The notes under the pieces are model-generated. The model was not told the DNA's origin, did no database searches, and saw only the letters and a list, made by a program, of their open reading frames with translations. The translations under genes were made by a program, and so were the position numbers. Positions 1-9,685 of a stretch of DNA of 64,000 bases are shown here, one piece after another. Every line of letters begins with the position of its first letter. Position 1 is the first letter of the stretch. This stretch comes from Ktedonospora formicarum (lineage in GTDB: Bacteria > Chloroflexota > Ktedonobacteria > Ktedonobacterales > Ktedonobacteraceae), in assembly GCF_016587355.1 (NCBI RefSeq), contig NZ_BNJF01000001.1:682001-746000 (forward strand). The letters are read 5' to 3'.

Positions 1-66
1 ACCGATGATCGGGCACCAATTGAACAGATTACGGACCAACTTCTGCTCAGCTATATCTATGGTTAG
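1..66 (+). CDS. C-terminal tail of a gene cut by the left edge
   Basis: Frame 1 is open from the first base and ends at TAG (64-66), giving 21 residues ending in DQLLLSYIYG. The TDDRAPIE stretch resembles the C-terminal end of spermidine-synthase-like (often MFS-fused) proteins, but 21 residues are too few to assign a family. It runs in the same direction as purA, 133 bases upstream of it. The identity is a weak guess; that a reading frame ends here is better supported. Confidence 0.4.
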   Translation, partial: TDDRAPIEQITDQLLLSYIYG

Positions 67-100
67 CTGCGAAAAATTATTTAGCAAGCGATTCTTACTC

Positions 101-168
101 CTTGTTCGAAAACCTGAGCGCGAAGCGCTAGCCGCGACCAGCGGTGTTGGTTTTTGCATAAGACCTTA
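101..168 (-). repeat. Leader palindrome family, copy 1 (upstream of purA)
   Basis: Imperfect palindrome with outer arms CGAAAACC and GGTTTTTGC, flanked by CTGAGCG on one side and AAGACCTTA on the other. The same flanks recur at 4655-4706, 38241-38295 and 45173-45222. This copy has a longer GC-rich middle than the others. It ends 31 bases before the purA start codon. Confidence 0.55.
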
Positions 169-199
169 GCGTGTAGAAAGGCAAAGGGGAAATAGTATT

Positions 200-1507
200 A
201 TGGTGGCAGTTGCAATTATTGGAGCACAATGGGGAGACGAAGGCAAAGGCAAAATCATTGACGAACTCTCCATGCAGGCCGATTTTGTCGTGCGCTACCA
301 GGGAGGAACTAACGCTGGGCATCGCGTGGTTCACGAAAAGGGAGAATTCTCTTTCCAGATTGTGCCTTCCGGCATTCTCTTCCCCAACACAACTTGCATC
401 ATTGGCAATGGCGTCGTTGTCGATCCCAAAGCGCTTATACAGGAGATGGAAGCCCTACAAGCTCAGGGAGTAGATATTTCGCGGCTCTATATCAGCGAAC
501 GCGCCCACCTTGTCATGCCCTATCACTTTGTCCTTGATCGCCTGGAAGAAGAGGCTCGCGGCACTGAACTGATCGATAACACCTATCGAGGCATGGGTCC
601 CGCCAATGTGGACAAACATGCGCGAAGTGGGATTCGCATGGCAGACCTGCTAGATGTCGATGCCTTCCGCGCCAAACTCTCAACCATCCTCCAACAGAAG
701 AACCGTATGATTACCCAGATCTATGGTCAGCCACCGCTCTCGCTGGAAGAGATTCATGGTGAGTACTTCACCTATGGGCAGCGACTCTACAATCATATCG
801 CAGATACGCAACAAATGCTGCTTCACGCGCGCGAGGAGCAGAAAATCATCCTGCTTGAAGGAGCGCAGGGCGCGCTTCTTGACATCGACTTCGGGTCCTA
901 TCCTTTCGTGTCTTACTCCTCGACGATGGCCGCGAATGCCGCAGTTGGTTCAGGTCTTCCCCCACGCTCAATTGACCGCATTATTGGCATCTACAAAGCC
1001 TACACGACCCGCCTGGGAAGTGGACCGCTCCCTACCGGACTCTTTAATGATGTGGGGCAAATCCTACGCGAGCGAGGGCATGAGTATGGCTCACGCTCAG
1101 GGCGTGAGCGACGCTGCGGCTGGTTTGACGCGGTCGCGGGACGCTTTGTCGCGCAACTCAACGGTCTTGATGCCGCGATCGTTACCAAACTTGATGTGCT
1201 GGATACGTTCCCAACCATTAAAATCTGCACCGCCTATAGCTTACGCGGACAGATTCTTCATACACCACCCGCGACGCCTAACGACCTGGCAGCCTGCGAG
1301 CCCATATACGAAGAGATTCCTGGCTGGCAGACAAGCACGACAGACATCAACTCCTATGACGAGTTGCCTACAGAAGCCAGGACCTATCTCAAACGTCTGG
1401 AAGAACTACTTGAGACGCCCGTAGCGATGATCTCTGTCAGCCCTCAACGGGGACGTACCATCCAGTTACAGGATGTCCTGGCACCTGCGGGCGGCTCACA
1501 TCCTTAA
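200..1507 (+). CDS. purA: Adenylosuccinate synthetase
   Basis: Joins IMP and aspartate using GTP, giving adenylosuccinate, the first committed step from IMP to AMP; cytosolic. The 435 residues match the family's usual length. The N-terminal GAQWGDEGKGK holds the catalytic Asp, followed by GGTNAGHR. Further motifs are GPANVDKHAR near 130, EGAQGALLDIDFGSYPF near 225, GRERRCGWFDAV near 300 and TKLDVLDTFPT near 330. Several positions that are usually invariant differ slightly (GPANVDK where GPAYEDK is common; GSRSGRERR where GATTGRPRR is common), so this is a divergent member. The ATG start follows an AAGGGG-like ribosome site. It is convergent with rsmG, with 28 bases between the stops. A copy of the leader palindrome family lies just upstream. 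Confidence 0.96.
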   Translation: MVAVAIIGAQWGDEGKGKIIDELSMQADFVVRYQGGTNAGHRVVHEKGEFSFQIVPSGILFPNTTCIIGNGVVVDPKALIQEMEALQAQGVDISRLYISERAHLVMPYHFVLDRLEEEARGTELIDNTYRGMGPANVDKHARSGIRMADLLDVDAFRAKLSTILQQKNRMITQIYGQPPLSLEEIHGEYFTYGQRLYNHIADTQQMLLHAREEQKIILLEGAQGALLDIDFGSYPFVSYSSTMAANAAVGSGLPPRSIDRIIGIYKAYTTRLGSGPLPTGLFNDVGQILRERGHEYGSRSGRERRCGWFDAVAGRFVAQLNGLDAAIVTKLDVLDTFPTIKICTAYSLRGQILHTPPATPNDLAACEPIYEEIPGWQTSTTDINSYDELPTEARTYLKRLEELLETPVAMISVSPQRGRTIQLQDVLAPAGGSHP

Positions 1508-1518
1508 TTATGGCTTAT

Positions 1519-1575
1519 GCGTAGTGGCGTAGCCTTCAGCCCAGCGGTCGCTTAGCCATCGCCGCGCCACTACGC
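1519..1575. terminator. Inverted repeat between purA and rsmG
   Basis: Perfect 11-bp arms (GCGTAGTGGCG at 1519-1529, complement at 1565-1575) around a 35-base loop. The right arm lies inside the last codons of rsmG. Placed between convergent genes, it may end transcription from both sides, but no clear T run follows. Confidence 0.4.
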
Positions 1576-2243
1576 GGATACGACTCAGGGCAAAGTTTAC
1601 GTTGGCGCCAGGTGAGCAACCGCCGACCATCCTCAAGTCCCGGCAGATCTAACGCGACATCAGACTCCCATACGACCCCCAACATGGCGGCGGCTCGTTT
1701 TCCCTGTGCGATCTCCTCGCTCATATCGCCCTTTTTGGGCAAAAGGATAGTCCCGTTCAGACGGCAATAAGGAGCACAGTATTCCAGCAACGCCGGGAGC
1801 GCCGCCACCGCGCGCGCGGTCACCAGATCAAAGGCTGCGCGGTATTCAGGTTTATGCCCCAATTCCTCCGCTCGCCCATGAACGACCTCCACATTCTCCA
1901 GTCCAAGCACATCAACCATGTGGCGCAGAAAGATCACCTTCTTGTTCGTGGCCTCTAGCAAGGTCACGCGCCAGCGAGGGCGCGTTATCTTGAGCGGCAG
2001 ACCAGGGAAGCCAGGACCAGTGCCAATATCCAGGAGTGTCGCCTCCTCCTGTGGAAAGAGAGTTAGCAGAGAGAGAGAATCCAGAAAGTGCTTGATCATG
2101 ACCTCTTCCGGGTCCTTAATGGCTGTCAGGTTAAAGCGTGTGTTCCACTCAAGCAACTCCTGTCGGTAGCGCAAAAACGCTTCCTCTAGCTCTTCACCCA
2201 ATCCCAGCCTGCGCAATCCTTCTTGAAAAGCGTTTTTCACCAT
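1536..2243 (-). CDS. rsmG: 16S rRNA (guanine-N7) methyltransferase RsmG
   Basis: Methylates N7 of G527 (E. coli numbering) in 16S rRNA using S-adenosylmethionine; loss gives low-level streptomycin resistance in other bacteria. 235 residues, the normal size for the GidB family. The SAM-binding loop LLDIGTGPGFPGLPLK is near residue 70, with the typical N-terminal YRQELLEWNTRFNLTAIKDPEEV just before it. VTARAVAALPALLEY near 140 matches the family's conserved central strand. The C-terminal tail has an extra basic stretch. Convergent with purA and apparently transcribed alone; the start at 2243 follows an untranslated region rich in hairpins. Confidence 0.93.
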   Translation of the reverse strand: MVKNAFQEGLRRLGLGEELEEAFLRYRQELLEWNTRFNLTAIKDPEEVMIKHFLDSLSLLTLFPQEEATLLDIGTGPGFPGLPLKITRPRWRVTLLEATNKKVIFLRHMVDVLGLENVEVVHGRAEELGHKPEYRAAFDLVTARAVAALPALLEYCAPYCRLNGTILLPKKGDMSEEIAQGKRAAAMLGVVWESDVALDLPGLEDGRRLLTWRQRKLCPESYPRSGAAMAKRPLG

Positions 2244-2312
2244 AGTTCACATATCCTGCTCATTCATATTATTTGTGGCTATGCAAGATTCCTCACCGCC
2301 TGCGGCGGTTCA

Positions 2313-2373
2313 CAGGGGTTATGGTATGTAGGACGATTGCCGAAGGCAATCGTCCTACATACCATAACCCCTG
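2313..2373. repeat. Long perfect hairpin (29-bp arms, 3-base loop)
   Basis: Arms 2313-2341 and 2345-2373 are perfect complements around GAA. It lies in the 260-base gap between the divergently placed 5' end of rsmG and the 3' end of the VWA gene. A second, weaker stem (GAGATTGG...CCAATCTC, about 2427-2463) follows. It could terminate the leftward VWA transcript, or be an inserted palindromic unit. Confidence 0.7.
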
Positions 2374-2503
2374 AAGCGTTCGGAGCAATAGCAAGACCCA
2401 TAGCTTACTATCACTCTGAGAATGGAAGAGATTGGCATAAGCTTGTGGCTCATACCAATCTCCGCGAAAAAACTATTTGTCCGTTATGAGAATGACTTGA
2501 TAG

Positions 2504-4636
2504 CTATGAGATGAGTTTCTTCTTACTGTTAAGGTAATCAACCAGCAGATACTCACCCAGATTGTCGCGGTCAGCATAGAACGTCCGCCCACGATTAATT
2601 TCCGCCATCTGGTTCACAAAGGCAACCATCCAGTCATCATCATAGAGCATGAAGGTATTGATGGTAATGCCATCACGCGTACAGCGCTTGACCTCAAGCA
2701 ACGTTTGCTGCTCAGCATAAGGGCTGGGGAAGGCAAACTGCCAACCACCATAGCGTTCTTCGTACCAGACGGTAGGACCACCATCGGTAATCATAATGAT
2801 CTGTTTGTTGGTACCACGCTGTTTGGCAAGCAATTGGCGCGCCAGCATCAGACCATGGGCCATATTCGTGCCACGATCATTGTCATAACGACTGAGTTCT
2901 ATCAGTTCATTAGATTTGTATTCGCGAGCGACGAACGAGAAGCCAACAATATAGAGATTATCACGCGGGAACTGGGAGCGAATCAAGCTCTCAAGCGCGA
3001 CCGCGACCTTCTTCGCAGCCTGCTGACAACCGTTATAGACCATGCTCAGGCTCATGTCAATCATCAGCACTGTTGATGATTGAGTCATAAACTCTGTGCG
3101 ATAGACTTCAAAGTCGTCTTTCTTGAGTCCAAGCGGCGTCCCTACACCATCGCGATGAATGGAATTCATCAGGGTCTTTTGCAGATCTAGCAAGAAAGGA
3201 TCACCAAACTGATAGGTCTTGCTCTCGTCGATACGCTCGCCACCAACGCCCCGGAAAGGGCTGGCATGACGACCAAAACCATCGCGCTTGAGCTTGTTGA
3301 AGATATCCTGTAGAGCCTTCTGACCGATCTTGCGGATACCGCGCGCGGTCAACTCCCAGCGATTCCCCTTCTTCTCAATATAGCCTGCCTCTTGCAGCAC
3401 ATTCATCAGTTCCTTGAGTTGCTCAATGGACTGATATTCGTCAGTGCCGAGAAGTTCTCTGACCTTCTCGCTATCGATGGCTCCCAGGTCATCGAGGCGA
3501 CGCGCCTCCTGCAACTCATCCTGCAAGCCTTCCATTTGTTGCAGGCGACCCATCATACGCATAGCTTCATTTAGAGGTAGCGTTTCGTTGCCTCTAAATG
3601 GGAAGCGCGTGCGCGCCTGCTCCATGGGAGCTACGGCCTCCAGGTTCTGGGCCAGTTCCAGCATATCAACGCGAATACGATCATCGCCCATCAGTTGATC
3701 CATGAGTTCCTGTAACTCCTGGCGCTGCTCAGGCGAGAGATTATCGAGAATTCCCTGCATGGCAGCCTGCTGCATTCGCATCTGCTCGATGAGATCGTCC
3801 AGTGAGTTCACGCCAGGGAAGTAATGACCATGCTTCTGCATAAAAGAGTCAAAGTCTGGCTCAATGCCTTGCTGGCGCTCTTGCAGCATCTTGTTCAGAT
3901 CACGAATCATCTCACGTAGATTCGTGATATCTTCCTGGGTCATATTCTGCAACGACTGCTGCATGCCCTGGAAGTATTGCTGCATCATCTGCTGCTGCAA
4001 GCCATCCATCAGCTCTTTAAACTTCTCGCGGGCCTGGTCATCCATAAAGTCATAATCAGAAAGGCTCTTGATCTGACCGGGAATATCCTGTGGTAGACCA
4101 TCCAGATACTCGCGCTTGCGTCCAGCAATCATCTCCAGCATCTTGTGCTTCTGCTCAGGTGAGAGATCATCGCCAGAGGCTCCTTGCTGACCCTCGCCTC
4201 CCTCAGCGGGTGAGCCCTGCGACTGCTGACCAGAAGGAGTCTGATCAGCCCCCTCTGATGGTTGCTTGCTCTGCTCTTGCGAGCCGGGCTGCTCATCGAG
4301 GCGACTCTGAATACCGTCGCGCTCCATTTGTTTGATCTGCTCAAGCTTCTCACGCAAGTCATCCATAACACCTGAAGCCATGTTGTAGCGGTTGAGTTGC
4401 TCGCTACGAGCACGGCGCAAGCGATCCATGATCTCACGCAGGCCCATGGCTTGCTGTCCATCCTCACCCCGAATTCCCCCTTGCATCAAGCGTCTGATTG
4501 CTTGCTGCAAGTTGCCATTTTCCATGTAATCATCGGAGAGGGCCTTGAGGATATCGTCGGCATCGAGTCCTTCGATGCGCTGGGTGCCATCCCAGCGCGA
4601 ATAGCCATAGCGGTTCTTGTGAAAGCGTTGAAACAT
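2504..4636 (-). CDS. VWA-domain protein, partner of a MoxR-type ATPase
   Basis: 710 residues. The first ~90 residues are charged; ~100-300 are very rich in Gln, Glu, Met and Pro, probably flexible or coiled. A von Willebrand A domain occupies roughly 510-700, with the metal-ion-dependent adhesion site visible as DMSLS, then the GGTNMAHG threonine and ITDGG aspartate. In Mg-chelatase ChlD/BchD and MoxR-VWA systems, this domain binds clients while the AAA ring remodels them. Here it follows the AAA gene in the same direction, 67 bases downstream, so the two probably form one machine. No tetrapyrrole genes are near, so a chelatase role is not supported. The ATG lies 18 bases from copy 2 of the leader palindrome. 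Confidence 0.85.
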   Translation of the reverse strand: MFQRFHKNRYGYSRWDGTQRIEGLDADDILKALSDDYMENGNLQQAIRRLMQGGIRGEDGQQAMGLREIMDRLRRARSEQLNRYNMASGVMDDLREKLEQIKQMERDGIQSRLDEQPGSQEQSKQPSEGADQTPSGQQSQGSPAEGGEGQQGASGDDLSPEQKHKMLEMIAGRKREYLDGLPQDIPGQIKSLSDYDFMDDQAREKFKELMDGLQQQMMQQYFQGMQQSLQNMTQEDITNLREMIRDLNKMLQERQQGIEPDFDSFMQKHGHYFPGVNSLDDLIEQMRMQQAAMQGILDNLSPEQRQELQELMDQLMGDDRIRVDMLELAQNLEAVAPMEQARTRFPFRGNETLPLNEAMRMMGRLQQMEGLQDELQEARRLDDLGAIDSEKVRELLGTDEYQSIEQLKELMNVLQEAGYIEKKGNRWELTARGIRKIGQKALQDIFNKLKRDGFGRHASPFRGVGGERIDESKTYQFGDPFLLDLQKTLMNSIHRDGVGTPLGLKKDDFEVYRTEFMTQSSTVLMIDMSLSMVYNGCQQAAKKVAVALESLIRSQFPRDNLYIVGFSFVAREYKSNELIELSRYDNDRGTNMAHGLMLARQLLAKQRGTNKQIIMITDGGPTVWYEERYGGWQFAFPSPYAEQQTLLEVKRCTRDGITINTFMLYDDDWMVAFVNQMAEINRGRTFYADRDNLGEYLLVDYLNSKKKLIS

Positions 4637-4654
4637 AACGCATGTCCTTTACGG

Positions 4655-4706
4655 CCTTACGAAAACCTGTGCCACTAAAGTGTCCAGGTTTTCGTAGAAG
4701 ACGTTA
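4655..4706. repeat. Leader palindrome family, copy 2 (between AAA and VWA genes)
   Basis: Near-perfect palindrome: TTACGAAAACCTG on the left, CAGGTTTTCGTAG on the right, followed by AAGACGTTA. It fills almost the whole AAA-VWA gap and overlaps the AAA stop codon by three bases. As RNA it would form a stem-loop in the intercistronic region and could set the relative output of the two genes. Its right flank matches copies 1 and 3. Confidence 0.65.
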
Positions 4707-6107
4707 GCGGCGATAGCGCACCTTTCCTTCGACCTCATCCTTGTTGAGGCGCCGATTCAGGTGCAGCCCTTCGAGGATAAATTCAACGGATGAGGCCACA
4801 CTGGCTGGGCTCCCACGTCCATTGAGCTTATCGATAGCCTTGCTCAAGCCGCCTACTTTGGAAAGCTGATTTACATACTCCATGGATGACATATCATCGC
4901 CAACCTGAACATTCAGGCCGCGCTCGAAGCCAGCCAACAACTGATCGAATTCGCGTGACTCAAAGTATTCGCCAAAGACATTGAGGACCGCTGCGTTAAT
5001 CAGCTTTTGTACAACGCGCTCTTCTTTGATGTCACCAACGGCATCCAATTCGATTTTGCCACAGGTTGAGGCAAGAATCGCCGAGAGGTCGCTGACGCGG
5101 GGTGCGGCATGACGCTCGTTGAGGCGCAGAGCACGGCGGACGGCATTGCTGAGCACATTCTCGAAGTTGGAAACCGAGACGCGCACGCTAACACCTGAAC
5201 GCTGGCTGATGTCATTGCTAGCACGCGCGAGCTGCGTCACTTCAGCAATGACTTCCTTCATGAAGGTAGGCACGATGATATCGAGTCCATCCGTGGGGAA
5301 GTGGGTGCTCTCAGCCTCCATGATGCTGATCTCATGCTCAAGGTCGCGTGGATAGTGAGTGCGGATCTCGGAGCCGATGCGGTCTTTCAACGGTGTAATA
5401 ATACGACCACGATTAGTGTAGTCTTCAGGGTTAGCGCTGGCAACCACATAGACGTCCAGAGGCAGACGGATCTTATATCCACGAATCTGCACATCGCGCT
5501 CTTCCATGATATTGAGTAGACCAACCTGAATGCGCTCGGCGAGGTCCGGCAACTCATTGATACAGAAGATACCGCGATGTGTGCGAGGAATCATGCCATA
5601 GTGAATCGTCAATTCATCTGAGAGATAACGCCCCTCGGCGACACGAATAGGATCGACTTCACCGACAAGATCCGAGATCGTAATATCTGGAGTCGCCAAT
5701 TTCTCGCCATAGCGGCGGTCACGTGGCAACCAGGCAATCTCTACCTCGTCTCCCTGCTGCTCTATTTTATCTCGACAGGCCCGACAGATCGGCTCATAGG
5801 GACTATCGTTAATCTCACAACCAGCAATCACTGGTATCTCATCATCCAGCAGGTTCGCAAGGCTGCGGGCCATACGCGTCTTGGCCTGACCTCGTTCACC
5901 CAGGAAGATAATATCCTGACCTGAAAGGATGGCATTCTCAATCTGGGGAATAACCGTCTCTTCATAGCCAACAATCCCAGGAAACAACTCTTCTCCATTG
6001 CGGATCTTGGCGATCAGGTTTTTACGCATCTCCTCTTTTACTGAGAGCACCTTGTAGCCACTTTCACGCAACTCGCCAACAGTTCGCGGTCGAGTAGTGA
6101 TTGACAT
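4704..6107 (-). CDS. AAA+ ATPase of the MoxR / Mg-chelatase ChlI type
   Basis: 467 residues. Walker A is GERGQAKTR near residue 90. The Walker B position reads GIFCINELPDL near 180, with Asn where most AAA proteins have Asp; I believe the NE variant is normal for this subfamily. RGRIITPLKDRIGSEI near 240 matches the sensor/arginine-finger region, and RSGVSVRVSVSNFENVLSNAVRR near 310 the C-terminal helical lid. An insert with Cys residues (CEIN...CRACRDK, near 110-130) may bind a metal. It is expected to form a hexamer that acts with the downstream VWA protein on an unknown client. The promoter is probably in 6108-6200, but no strong consensus is visible. Confidence 0.87.
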   Translation of the reverse strand: MSITTRPRTVGELRESGYKVLSVKEEMRKNLIAKIRNGEELFPGIVGYEETVIPQIENAILSGQDIIFLGERGQAKTRMARSLANLLDDEIPVIAGCEINDSPYEPICRACRDKIEQQGDEVEIAWLPRDRRYGEKLATPDITISDLVGEVDPIRVAEGRYLSDELTIHYGMIPRTHRGIFCINELPDLAERIQVGLLNIMEERDVQIRGYKIRLPLDVYVVASANPEDYTNRGRIITPLKDRIGSEIRTHYPRDLEHEISIMEAESTHFPTDGLDIIVPTFMKEVIAEVTQLARASNDISQRSGVSVRVSVSNFENVLSNAVRRALRLNERHAAPRVSDLSAILASTCGKIELDAVGDIKEERVVQKLINAAVLNVFGEYFESREFDQLLAGFERGLNVQVGDDMSSMEYVNQLSKVGGLSKAIDKLNGRGSPASVASSVEFILEGLHLNRRLNKDEVEGKVRYRR

Positions 6108-6296
6108 TGAGTTCTATGCTACCTTTCTTGGGGATTGGCTTCATATGTGGACGCATGCGAGCGTGCGAGGATCTAGGAGTTGCTCCAACATGGACCGAAC
6201 GATACAAGCCAGATACAAGTGGAACCATACTTGATTCTACAGCCTGATACAAGAAAACGCAAGAGAAGCGGCATCCACTTCAGAGCGACTCTCTTC

Positions 6297-7553
6297 TCAC
6301 TCAGCACTCACCTTCACCAACACCTTCTCCACCTTTTTCCTTTTCATCCCCATAAACGGTCGCTCCACCAACCAGTACACCACCACACACCATGGAACAA
6401 TCCCCAAGACGAAAAAGCCACCAAATAACGCATACGTCCGCACCACATCTTGCACCCCAAAATGTGGCAAAACATATTTCTTAAATATCGCCATCATCGG
6501 AAAATGCCACAAGTATACCCCGTACGAAATCGTCCCCAAACCCATCATTAGCTTCGACTCCAACACCCTTTTCAGCAACGACTCCCCAAACAACAATCCC
6601 ATCAACAACATCCCCCACCCAATAGACACCACAAAACGCAACAACTGCCGGGTATACGGCATCAACGGCAACCACCAATCCAACTGCACTACATTATACC
6701 CATATCGAAACTCCCACAACGCACAAAACACTAGTACGACAACCGCCCCCAACCGCAACCAGAGACTCGCCTTACGTAGTCTCACCGCCAACTCCCCACT
6801 CACCTCAGGCCTCTGCGCATACACATAACACAAACTAATCAACATCCCTACCGCGAAAACTTCCCAAAACTTCCCCTCCACCCCAAACACCACAAACCGC
6901 ACCACATCCATCCACCCACTCAACGTCCCCTTCCCCCCCGTCATCTGAAACCCAATCCACCTCACCACCAACCCTATCACAATGATCCCCCAGCACATCA
7001 CACTCACCCCCACCAGTCTCCCTCGCGCTCTCACCGCCACTCGCTTCACCACCTCATAAATTCCCCACGCCACTACTGGCAACAACACATAAAATTGCAC
7101 CTCAATTGCCAGCGTCCAATACGGAATATCGATCTTCTGAAACGTCGCCTTACTCCCATCCATCAAAAACGTCAAGAACAGCAATAACTCCGTCCAATGC
7201 TCCGGTCTCAAATACTGTCTTTGCACCAACACCACCAGCACCACCAACGAAAAATAATATCCCGGCACAATCCTCAACATTCTCCGCCAATAATACCGCC
7301 CCGTCCCCGGCCACTTCTCCTCAAACAACAACGCCTTTGCATACGGCATAAACAACAAAAAACCCGACATCACAAAAAATAACTGCACCCCTGCATTTCC
7401 AAACACCCACAACGCCGAAAATAACGGAAACTGCTTATAATCAACAATGATACTGCCTATCAAATACGTCATATGCAACATCACCACCCCCATTGCCGCA
7501 ACGCCCCTCATCCCCTCCAAAAATTCAATCTTCCCACTTTTTTTCACCAACAT
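6297..7553 (-). CDS. Acyltransferase family 3 membrane protein
   Basis: 418 residues with about ten hydrophobic helices. The N-terminal KIEFLEGMRGVAAMGVVMLH contains the family's conserved early Arg and His; VERPFMG near the C-terminus is also typical. These enzymes move acyl groups (acetyl, succinyl) to sugars, peptidoglycan, exopolysaccharide or lipids across the membrane; the acceptor cannot be read from sequence. Codon use differs sharply from both neighbours: TTG, GTG, GGG and AGG dominate where neighbours use CTC/CTG, GTC, GGC and CGC, so the plus strand here is almost poor in G. That suggests acquisition from another genome. It is a single gene, without a glycan cluster around it. Confidence 0.87.
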   Translation of the reverse strand: MLVKKSGKIEFLEGMRGVAAMGVVMLHMTYLIGSIIVDYKQFPLFSALWVFGNAGVQLFFVMSGFLLFMPYAKALLFEEKWPGTGRYYWRRMLRIVPGYYFSLVVLVVLVQRQYLRPEHWTELLLFLTFLMDGSKATFQKIDIPYWTLAIEVQFYVLLPVVAWGIYEVVKRVAVRARGRLVGVSVMCWGIIVIGLVVRWIGFQMTGGKGTLSGWMDVVRFVVFGVEGKFWEVFAVGMLISLCYVYAQRPEVSGELAVRLRKASLWLRLGAVVVLVFCALWEFRYGYNVVQLDWWLPLMPYTRQLLRFVVSIGWGMLLMGLLFGESLLKRVLESKLMMGLGTISYGVYLWHFPMMAIFKKYVLPHFGVQDVVRTYALFGGFFVLGIVPWCVVVYWLVERPFMGMKRKKVEKVLVKVSAE

Positions 7554-7831
7554 AGCAGCATCCTTTGCTCAAAATGTCTTCATAAAATAAACACCATAAA
7601 AATAACCACCCACAACAAACGCCCCAACGGATAGCCAATATAACAAATTTAAGCACATAAATACAGTAATGGGGCCAATAGTCATATCTATCACCAATAA
7701 AATTCCCCCCTGAAAAGTAGGTATGTGAGCGGAGAAGAATGTGTGGTAGCACTTTCTAGTGCTTACTCTTGTATTTCGCTCGCGCAGACGGTACACTTCT
7801 TTAAAGCCTCAGAGAAAGCAGGTATCAAGCA

Positions 7832-8542
7832 ATGCAGAACGGGAACTTACAACTGCTACAACTGCTGCAATTGGCCGATAGCGCTCTTCCTATCGGGAGC
7901 ACTGCTCACTCCTTTGGGCTGGAAACACTCGCCAATGATGGCTCCCTCACCAGCGACAATCTATATCCCTTCTTTCGCGACTATATGCAAGAGTGCGGAC
8001 TGCTCGAAGCAGTCTATTGCCATCGTGCTAGCCTCTTGCATACGCTCCAATCTCCCGATTTCCCCCAGGCATGGAGCGAACTTAATATGCGCCTGAGCTC
8101 CTTACGGGGCGCGCGCGAGGCGCGTCAGGCAAGCATCACCCTCGGTCGCCGCTTTCTCCAACTCGTACAATTGTTAGTACAAGAGACCCATGCAAGCGTC
8201 CTGGTAGAAGAGGCGATGCAAATGCAGAAGTCCACCGGAGTCGAAGCTCATTATTGTACGGCCTTTGGATTAGCGGGGGGAGTGCTGGGAATAGATAAAG
8301 CAGCGTTGATACTAGCATATCTGCAACAAACGCTGATGAGTCTGGTTTATGCCTGCCAGCGCCTCTTGCCAGTAGGTCAGCATCAAGCTAGTAGTCTGCT
8401 CTGGCACCTTAAGCCGATCTTACTCGACATTGGTGAGCAGAGCATGCGGCTTTCGCTCGAAGAAGTCTCCAGCTTTACATTGCTACCAGACCTGGGAAGC
8501 ATGCGCCATCCCAATCTGATGACAAGGCTCTTTATCAGCTAA
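7832..8542 (+). CDS. ureF: Urease accessory protein UreF
   Basis: Part of the UreD-UreF-UreG complex that loads nickel into apo-urease; UreF links UreD and UreG and gates GTP hydrolysis. 236 residues, normal length. The N-terminus has the family signature [21 protein letters not shown], followed by the all-helical body. The C-terminal [11 protein letters not shown] also fits. It is the first gene of the urease cluster, here before ureD instead of after the structural genes. A G6 run at 8275-8280 inside this gene is intact, in contrast to runs in ureD and ureC. Confidence 0.93.
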   Translation: MQNGNLQLLQLLQLADSALPIGSTAHSFGLETLANDGSLTSDNLYPFFRDYMQECGLLEAVYCHRASLLHTLQSPDFPQAWSELNMRLSSLRGAREARQASITLGRRFLQLVQLLVQETHASVLVEEAMQMQKSTGVEAHYCTAFGLAGGVLGIDKAALILAYLQQTLMSLVYACQRLLPVGQHQASSLLWHLKPILLDIGEQSMRLSLEEVSSFTLLPDLGSMRHPNLMTRLFIS

Positions 8543-8645
8543 GCTAAGGTGTATTGGTGCATCCCAACGTCGCGCCGGGCTCGACGTCGAGCCATAACCA
8601 ACATTAATTGCCGTTTTTCGCGTGGAGGTGTAGGGAAGATCGTGT

Positions 8646-9622
8646 GTGTCTTACCTCAAGCGGAGCGCGCCGCATCTCAACGAGAGCTACACAGGTAGTC
8701 TTTGGTTCTTAATGATGCATACAGAACTTGAAAACAGAATCGTTCACATTAAGCAAGGTCCAGATGACACTCCCCCGTCAGAGGTACGAGGATCGCTTCA
8801 CTTACGTTTTACGAGAAGTGCGCGAGATGGGGTGACGCGCCTGCGAGTCGAGTACCAGCGTCCACCACTGCGGGTCATTCGGGCATTTCCCCTCCCAGAA
8901 AGGGGGGCACTCGTTCACCTGCATAATATCTCGGGGGAGTGCTCGGAGGAGACCATTTACAGGTACGCGCGACGCTGGAAGCGGGAACCTATGCCCAACT
9001 CACCTCGACCAGCGCGACCAGAATCTATCGCAGCCTCGCGAGACGACCAATGGCCCGACAGGATATGACACTCTCTATCGGAGAACGTGCTCTGCTCGAA
9101 TATCTGCCCGATCTCTTAATCCCCTTCGCGGGCTCACGCTATCATCAGCATACGCGCATCGAACTGGCACAAGACGCGGGACTCTTCTATTGGGAAATCG
9201 TGGCCCCCGGTCGCAGCGCTGAGGCGTTTGCCTATCAGCAACTCTCTCTGGACCTAGATATCCACGCTCCCAGCCGACCACTTGCCAGTGAGCACCTGCG
9301 CCTGGAACCAGCTACACGCCCCTTGACATCACCCACGCGCCTCGGCCCATATACCTACTTCTGCACCTTTTACATATGTCGCGTTGGGATCGAGAGTGGT
9401 CGGTGGTCACAATTGGAGCGGGAACTGGGCGAACTGGCTCAGGAATGGAGTACAGCAGGGAAGACATTATGGGGAGTAAGTACGTTACCTGCTCATGGGC
9501 TGGTTGTGCGCGGACTAAGCCAGAGAAGTCAGCCTTTATTAGATAGCTTACCGCGCTTCTGGCAGCACGCACGCATAGCACTGTATGGGCGTAGCGCGAA
9601 TATGCCACGCAAGCTCTATTAA
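8646..9622 (+). pseudogene. ureD: Urease accessory protein UreD (UreH), frameshifted by one missing G
   Basis: UreD is the scaffold that binds urease and receives Ni from UreG. Two overlapping frames together make the family: 8646-about 8937 gives EVRGSLHLRFTRSARDGVTRL and PPLRVIRAFPLPERGALVHLHNISG; from about 8938 the next frame gives GVLGGDHLQVRATLEAGTYA, RIYRSLARRP and LEYLPDLLIPFAGSRYHQHT. Adding one G to the G5 run at 8933-8937 joins them as NISGGVLGGDHL, matching the usual NxSGGxxxGD. The GTG at 8646 has a good ribosome site (AGGGAAG); ATG at 8712 is the alternative. As written, the product stops after 140 residues. Whether this is sequencing error or true decay cannot be decided from the sequence alone. 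Confidence 0.88.
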
Positions 9623-9685
9623 GTGGCGGCTGCATCGGCCTGTAGGCATCATTTCACCAGAGTCTAAAACAGAAAGGAGCGTCCC

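Noticed and set aside
2313..2373. Insertion-sequence end or MITE
   Set aside because: No transposase, no target-site duplication seen, and no second copy of this sequence in the window; similar long hairpins occur at other gene ends with unrelated sequence.
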